From positions 124,001 to 188,000 of the forward strand of contig NZ_QJKM01000014.1 of the NCBI RefSeq assembly GCF_003425685.1: a DNA stretch of 64,000 nucleotides. Reading direction: 5' to 3'. The notes beneath the pieces are model-generated. The model did no database searches, had not been told where the DNA came from, and saw only the letters and a program-made list of their open reading frames with translations. The DNA comes from Rhizobium terrae (GTDB lineage Bacteria > Pseudomonadota > Alphaproteobacteria > Rhizobiales > Rhizobiaceae). Shown here one piece after another: positions 45,101-51,100 of this stretch. Numbering within the stretch: the stretch's first letter is position 1; every line of letters starts with the position of its first letter. The translations under genes and the position numbers were made by a program.

Positions 45101-48100
45101 TGTCGGTCGCGGTATCGCCGGCGACGGTCTGCCCGTTCACCGTGACGGAATCGTTACCGAGATTGACGAATATCCCGGATTCGATACCAGAATAACTGAT
45201 GGTGCTGCCGCCGTTGGAGATGCTGCCGGCCGCGTCGACCCGGACGGTGAAGCCCGCCCCGTCGCTGTCGCCGTCGCTGTCTGCCGCGGTATAGAGGAAA
45301 CGCAGATCGACATATGAACTGGTGCCGCTGGGAGCCTGATGGTCGAGCGTCTGGAAGAGGGTGAACGTGTACCGGCCGCTGTTGCTGTCCGCCAGCGCCA
45401 CGCTGAAGACCCAGTTGGCGGTATCGGTATTATGCTCTTCGTCGCCGACATAGGCGACCAGCATTCCGGTGATCAGAGCATAGGACAGAGCCCGGCCGTC
45501 GGAATAGAGTGCGACCGAATGCCCCGCGGCATTGGTGATGCTGCTCGGCGCGGAAGCAGCAAAGGAGACCGAACGATTTTGCGCGCCGCCGTTGTTGTTG
45601 TCGCTCTTCCAGTCGATGCCGAGCGATACGTTGCTGACCGCGGGGCTGCCGCTCTGCTCTTCGACCGTCTGGCGCCCCGGCGAACCGGCTTCCGGTGTGC
45701 CGTCGACGATGGTGACAGAGAACGAGCTCGCATCCTCGTCGCCGTCACTGTCCTTTGCGACGAAGCCGAAATTCAACGTGGCCTGGAGATCGATACCCTT
45801 GCTGTGGTCGATATTGTCGTAGAGGACAAAGGTGTACGAACCGTCGAACAGATCCGAAAGCGTGACGCGGAATACTTCCGTATTGCCGGCCATGCCGGAC
45901 AGGACGGTTCCACCGTTCGACAACGAATAGATGATCGCGTCGCCATCATGGGTCAGGCCGGAATTGGCGCCGTCCAGTGCACCGTCGAACGTCACGGAGC
46001 GGTTGGCGGAACCGGAATTGCTGGCGTCCGCACCCCAGTCGATCGCGAGGTTGCCAAGCTGGATGGCTGAATAATCCGTGTCTATGAGGACGAGATCGAT
46101 CAGATCCGCCGGCAGATTGCTTTCCTTGACGATCTCGTTCTCGACCGCGCCGATCGAGGGGCCGCCGTCGACGATCTCGACGCTGAAGCTGCCTGCCGCC
46201 TCGTCGTTGTCGGAGTCTTCGGCGATGAAGTTGAAACTGAGCGTCTTCGAGCCGGCATCGTCCCCCTTGTGATCGATATTGCCTAGCAGCCGGAACGCAT
46301 ATTGCCCGGTACCATCGTCGTCCAGCGAGACCGTAAAGACGAGACGCGTGTCGAGCCCGCTGCCGGCATAGGCGACCAGGGTATTGCCGACGACTTCATA
46401 GTGAACGGCATCACCGTTCGAGGTCAGGCCCGCCGGAACCTCGTTCTCCCCGAAACGGACCGAGACATCCGGACCGCGATGGGCGTCCCGATCGTCTGCA
46501 CCCCATCGAATGCCGAGGTCGCCGCGCCGGACGACGGATGTCGCCGAATCCGGATTCGCTTCGTCGTTTCCGGGGCCTAGCAGGGTGTAGGGGAGATTGG
46601 CTTCATCGACGGTCTCGTTTTCCGGGCCGTCGATGAAAGGCGCATCGTCGTCAATCGTCACGGTCACCGAGCCGCTTGCCCGGTCCCCGTCGCCATCCTC
46701 GATGGTGAACCGGAAATCGATATCGATGTCGTCTTCGGTATTCGCCCCGTCGCTCGTATCATGGTCAAGCGGCCGCTCGAGCGTGAACGTGAACGCACCG
46801 TTGGTGACATCCGTCACCTGTAGCGTGAAAACGACCGGTCCGTCCTCGCCGGCCAAGGCGGTCAAGGTATTGGTGTCGTTGTCCCAACCGTAAGCTAGGC
46901 TCTTGCCGAACGACCTCAGCCCCAGGTCTTCCAGGCTTTCGATATCGAAGACGATGTTGGTTGCCTCGCCGGCAAGCCCGTCGACACCCAAATTGTAGTT
47001 GAGTTGGCCGTTTGCCACGGCATAGCTTGCCTCGGCATCGCCGTCGTAAACGTCGTAGGCATCGTTGCCGGTCGAAAGTCCGTCTTCATCGACAGTGATG
47101 CGGGCCTGCTCCTCGTGAACCACCGGCGCGTCGTCGACGATCCTGATGTTCAGGGCAGCCGAGGTCGTGGCATGCGTCGTATCGTTTTCCCGATCCGAGA
47201 TCGTCAGCGTCACGTAAATCCCATCCACGGTGACCGCGTCGTTCGGATCCTCCGCATCGGCGTGTTGGACCGCATGGTATTGCGCCAGGGTCACGGTGCC
47301 GTCGTCGTCGATCATCAGCGCAAAGACGACGGTCGTACCGGCCTTGCCGAATACGAAATTGCCGTCGGTGTAGAGAGCTACGGTCGAGCCGTCGAGCGCC
47401 CGGACGCCTGAATCCTCGCCGTTGAACGCGGCACCCTCGGCCGTCGTCAATGCAAGCGCCAGGGAACCCGCGCCATCCGCGCCATAGCCGGCGCCGGCGA
47501 TGGAAACCATCTCCGCCTGCTGCGACCAGTTGAACGGCTTGCCTCCGAGCATATAAAACGCTTCCGGGATGCCGCTCGTCACGTCGTCGGTATCGTCCTG
47601 GACCCCATAGGCCTCGTCGGAGACGAGAGAGGCATCCTCGTCGTAGGCGATGTCCGCGACAGGTGCGTCATCGTCGATTGTCACGCTGAACGAACTGCGG
47701 CCGGTCGAATCGCCGTCGGAGTCGGTCGCACGAAAGTGGAAAGTCAGTGTGATGTCGTCTTCGGCATCCGTCCCGTCGTGATCAAGATTGCCGATGAGAT
47801 CGAACGTATAGCTGCCATGCGCAGTAGTCGGGTCGAGCGTGACCTTGAAGACCTGGTTCTCGGCTACATTTGCATTCGTGCCGCCCTTGTAGGCAGTCAG
47901 AACATAGCCGCCATTCCAGTTTCCGGAAGCATCGCGCAGATAGTCGATACGGTAGTCGAGCGGCACCCCGTCCGACTTGAGGCCCGCGAAGGTCTCGCCG
48001 AGATAGGTTTCCACCTTGGTGTCGCTGATCCTGCCGATGCCGATTTCGGCCACCTGCTTGCCGGCGCGGACGAAGGCCACCTCGCGGCCGATCGGGTCGT

Positions 48101-51100
48101 CGTGGTTCGGGCGCTCATCATCCACATATTCGGACTTGAGGTCGGCATCGGCGCCCCAGTTGATGCTAAGGCTGACGGCACCCGTGCTCGTCGATGCGCC
48201 CTCGAGGTCGCTGCCCGTTCCTTCGGAGGCGGGATAGGTCTCCCAGTCGCCGATGCTCGAAAGTCCATCCTCGTCCACCGATGAGCCGGCGGCGCCGGAA
48301 AGCCACGGCGTATCGTCGTCGATCGTCACGTAGAAGCTTCCGCCGACGCTATCCCCGTCGCCGTCGACCGCCTTGAAGTCGAAGCCGAGCGGAATGATGC
48401 CGCCCTGAGCGAAGCCGTCGTGGTCGAGATTGTCGATCAGCGTGAATGTGAAGGAACCGGAGCCCTGGTCCGAAAGGGACACGGTGAAGACCGCGGCCCC
48501 CGTCTTCTCTGTGCCGAGATCATTGCCCTGAGCGTCGAAATAATGGCCGTCTTGATAACGGTAGGCAGTAAGTAGCGTGCCATTCTCGCTGACCTCGTAG
48601 CGGATCGAAATACCATTCGAAGTCAGGCCGCGCGGCGCGGAATTGCGGCCGAACACGACGAAGCGGTCGCCATCCGCTTCGGAAAAACCGCCATCGGCCA
48701 TCGCATTGGCGCGGTCGGCACCCCAGAAGATGTTGAGCGACCTGCTCGTGACATCGCCTTCCTTGCCGAGATCGTCTTCGTCGACACCGCCCAGGCTGGG
48801 GAACAGGCCGAGCACCGGCGTATCGTCGTCGATCGAGACGGTGAAGCTGTTCGTGACAGAATCGCCGTCGGCATCCCGCGCAACGAAGTCGAAATCGAGA
48901 CGGGTATTGTTTTCCGCCTTGCCCCGCGCCTGGTCGATATTGTCGATCAGCGTGAACGTGTAGGAGCCTGCCCCCTCATCCGAAAGCGTGATTTTGAAGA
49001 CGGCCGCCGCTTCCTTGGCGATAGGCCCTTCGCTATCGCCCTCCCTTGCTTTGTTTCCGATGGGCCAGCCATTGGCGTCGTAATAGCGGCCATCCTGGAA
49101 ACGGTAGGCCGTCAGTTCCGTGCCGTCCTCACTGACTTCGTAAACGATGGCGAAACCGTTCGACGTCAGGGCCGTCGGAACCGCATTCTCGCCGAAGACG
49201 ACCGAACGGTCGCCCACGACCGGATCGCCGGTTACGCCGCCGTCGATCACATCGTTGGAATCATCCGCGCCCCAGGAGATGTCGAGGCTGCGCGTCGTGA
49301 CCGTCGCCACCAGGAGCGTGTCGCCGCCGCCGAAGATCGGGCCGGGATTTCCACCGCCCGATTCAAGCCGGGGGAAACCGTCTTCGTCGACCCGGCCAAA
49401 CTGCGGCGTGCCGATGACGAGCCCATCGTCGGCAATCGTCACCGTCGCCGTGCCGACTTCGGCCTGGTCGCCATCCGCGTCGGTGGCGCGGAAACGGAAC
49501 GACAGGGTCGCAGAATCGGAATTCGCCGAATGGTCGAGTTCCCTGAAGATCTCGAGCGTGTAGGAACCATTCGTGGACGTCGGATCGAGGACGATCTGGA
49601 AGACCTTGGCTTCGGTCCCTTCGATATAGGCCGTCAGCGTCTGACCGCCATTGGCGCCGGCCGTCAGTGTGTAGGTCAGCGCATTGCCGCCAGAGGTCAA
49701 CGTCGCGCCCGTGATGTCGAGCCCGAAGGCGGATACGTCAGCCGAGCCGGAAACGGCCGAGGCGACCACGCCCTTGGTATTGGCAAAACCGACCGTGCGC
49801 CCGAAACCGTCCTCTCCGCTGCGGATGTCGTCATCGGCACCCCAGGAAATGCCGAGCGAGATCGCTTCCGTCACGGTCCTGTCCGCTTCGGTCGCATCCG
49901 TCTGGGAATAGGCGGAAATGTCGTCCTCGGCGAGGGCGGCAGCACCGGCCGTTCCCCGCACCGGCGCGTCGTCGGCGATTTCAACCGTGAACTGGCCGAC
50001 ATCCGCATTGTCCCCGTCCGCATCCGTGCCGCGGAAGCGGAATGTCAACCCGGCCGCGTCGGAGCCGGAGTCATGGTCGAGTTCGCCCATGAGCTCGAAC
50101 GTGTAGCTGCCCTTCGCCGCTGTCGGATCGAGCGCGACCTGAAAGATCATTTCGCCGGACGTGGTGCCCTTGTAGGCACTTACGATTTGGCCGCCGCCGA
50201 CCGTGTCCGTGACGACATAGACGAGGGGGACGCCGCCGGAGGAAAGCGAGGCGCCGGAGATCGACAGGCCGACCGTGCCGGAACTCGCATAGGTACCGGC
50301 GGCGACGTTGCCGCCCTCCGCCACGAAATGGACGGTACGGCCGACGGTGTCGCCCTTGCCGCGAATGTCGTCGTCGCTGCCCCAATTGATGCCGAGCGAG
50401 GCTGTTGCCGTTTTCGTCGTGTCGGCCTCCGGCGTTGCGTCGGTGGCATCATATGTGGAGATGTCATCCTCGGTGAGGCTGCCGTTCGTCGCTTCTCCTT
50501 GACTCGGCTTGCCGTCAATTACGGATATGCCGAATGATCCCGTGATGCTGTCGCCATCGGAATCGGTCGCCTGGAAGGCAAAGTCCAGCTCGACCGTGCC
50601 TTCATCGCTCTGGGCGCCGTCGAACGTACGCAGCAGGGTGAAGTCGTAGGCACCCTTGCCGTCGATGCCGCCGTCATCGAGCGTAACCGTGAAGATGACG
50701 GTGCCGCCATCGATGTTCTCGCCCGTGTAACCGGTCAGCGTGCGCCCGTCGTCCGAGAGATGGTAGCGAACGGGCTGACCGTCGGATGTCAGCGCCGCAC
50801 CGTCACCATAGGTGACGACGGCACCTTCGACGATATTGTGGAAGACGACCGAGCGGTCGCTCGATCCGGCTTCGCCGGTCGGATTGTTGTCGTCGGATCC
50901 CCAGGAGATTTCAAGCGAGCCGGAGGCGTTGTCTGAGGCACCCTCCTCGGTTTCGGAAACCAGGCCGGCCTCGTCAAGAACCCCTTCCTCGGCCTCCGCC
51001 CAAGCCGGGGCATCGTCGGTGACGATGATCGAAAAGTTGCCATCGATGCTGTCACCGTCCGCATCCGTGGCGGTGTAACCGAAATTTAGCGTCAACTGAC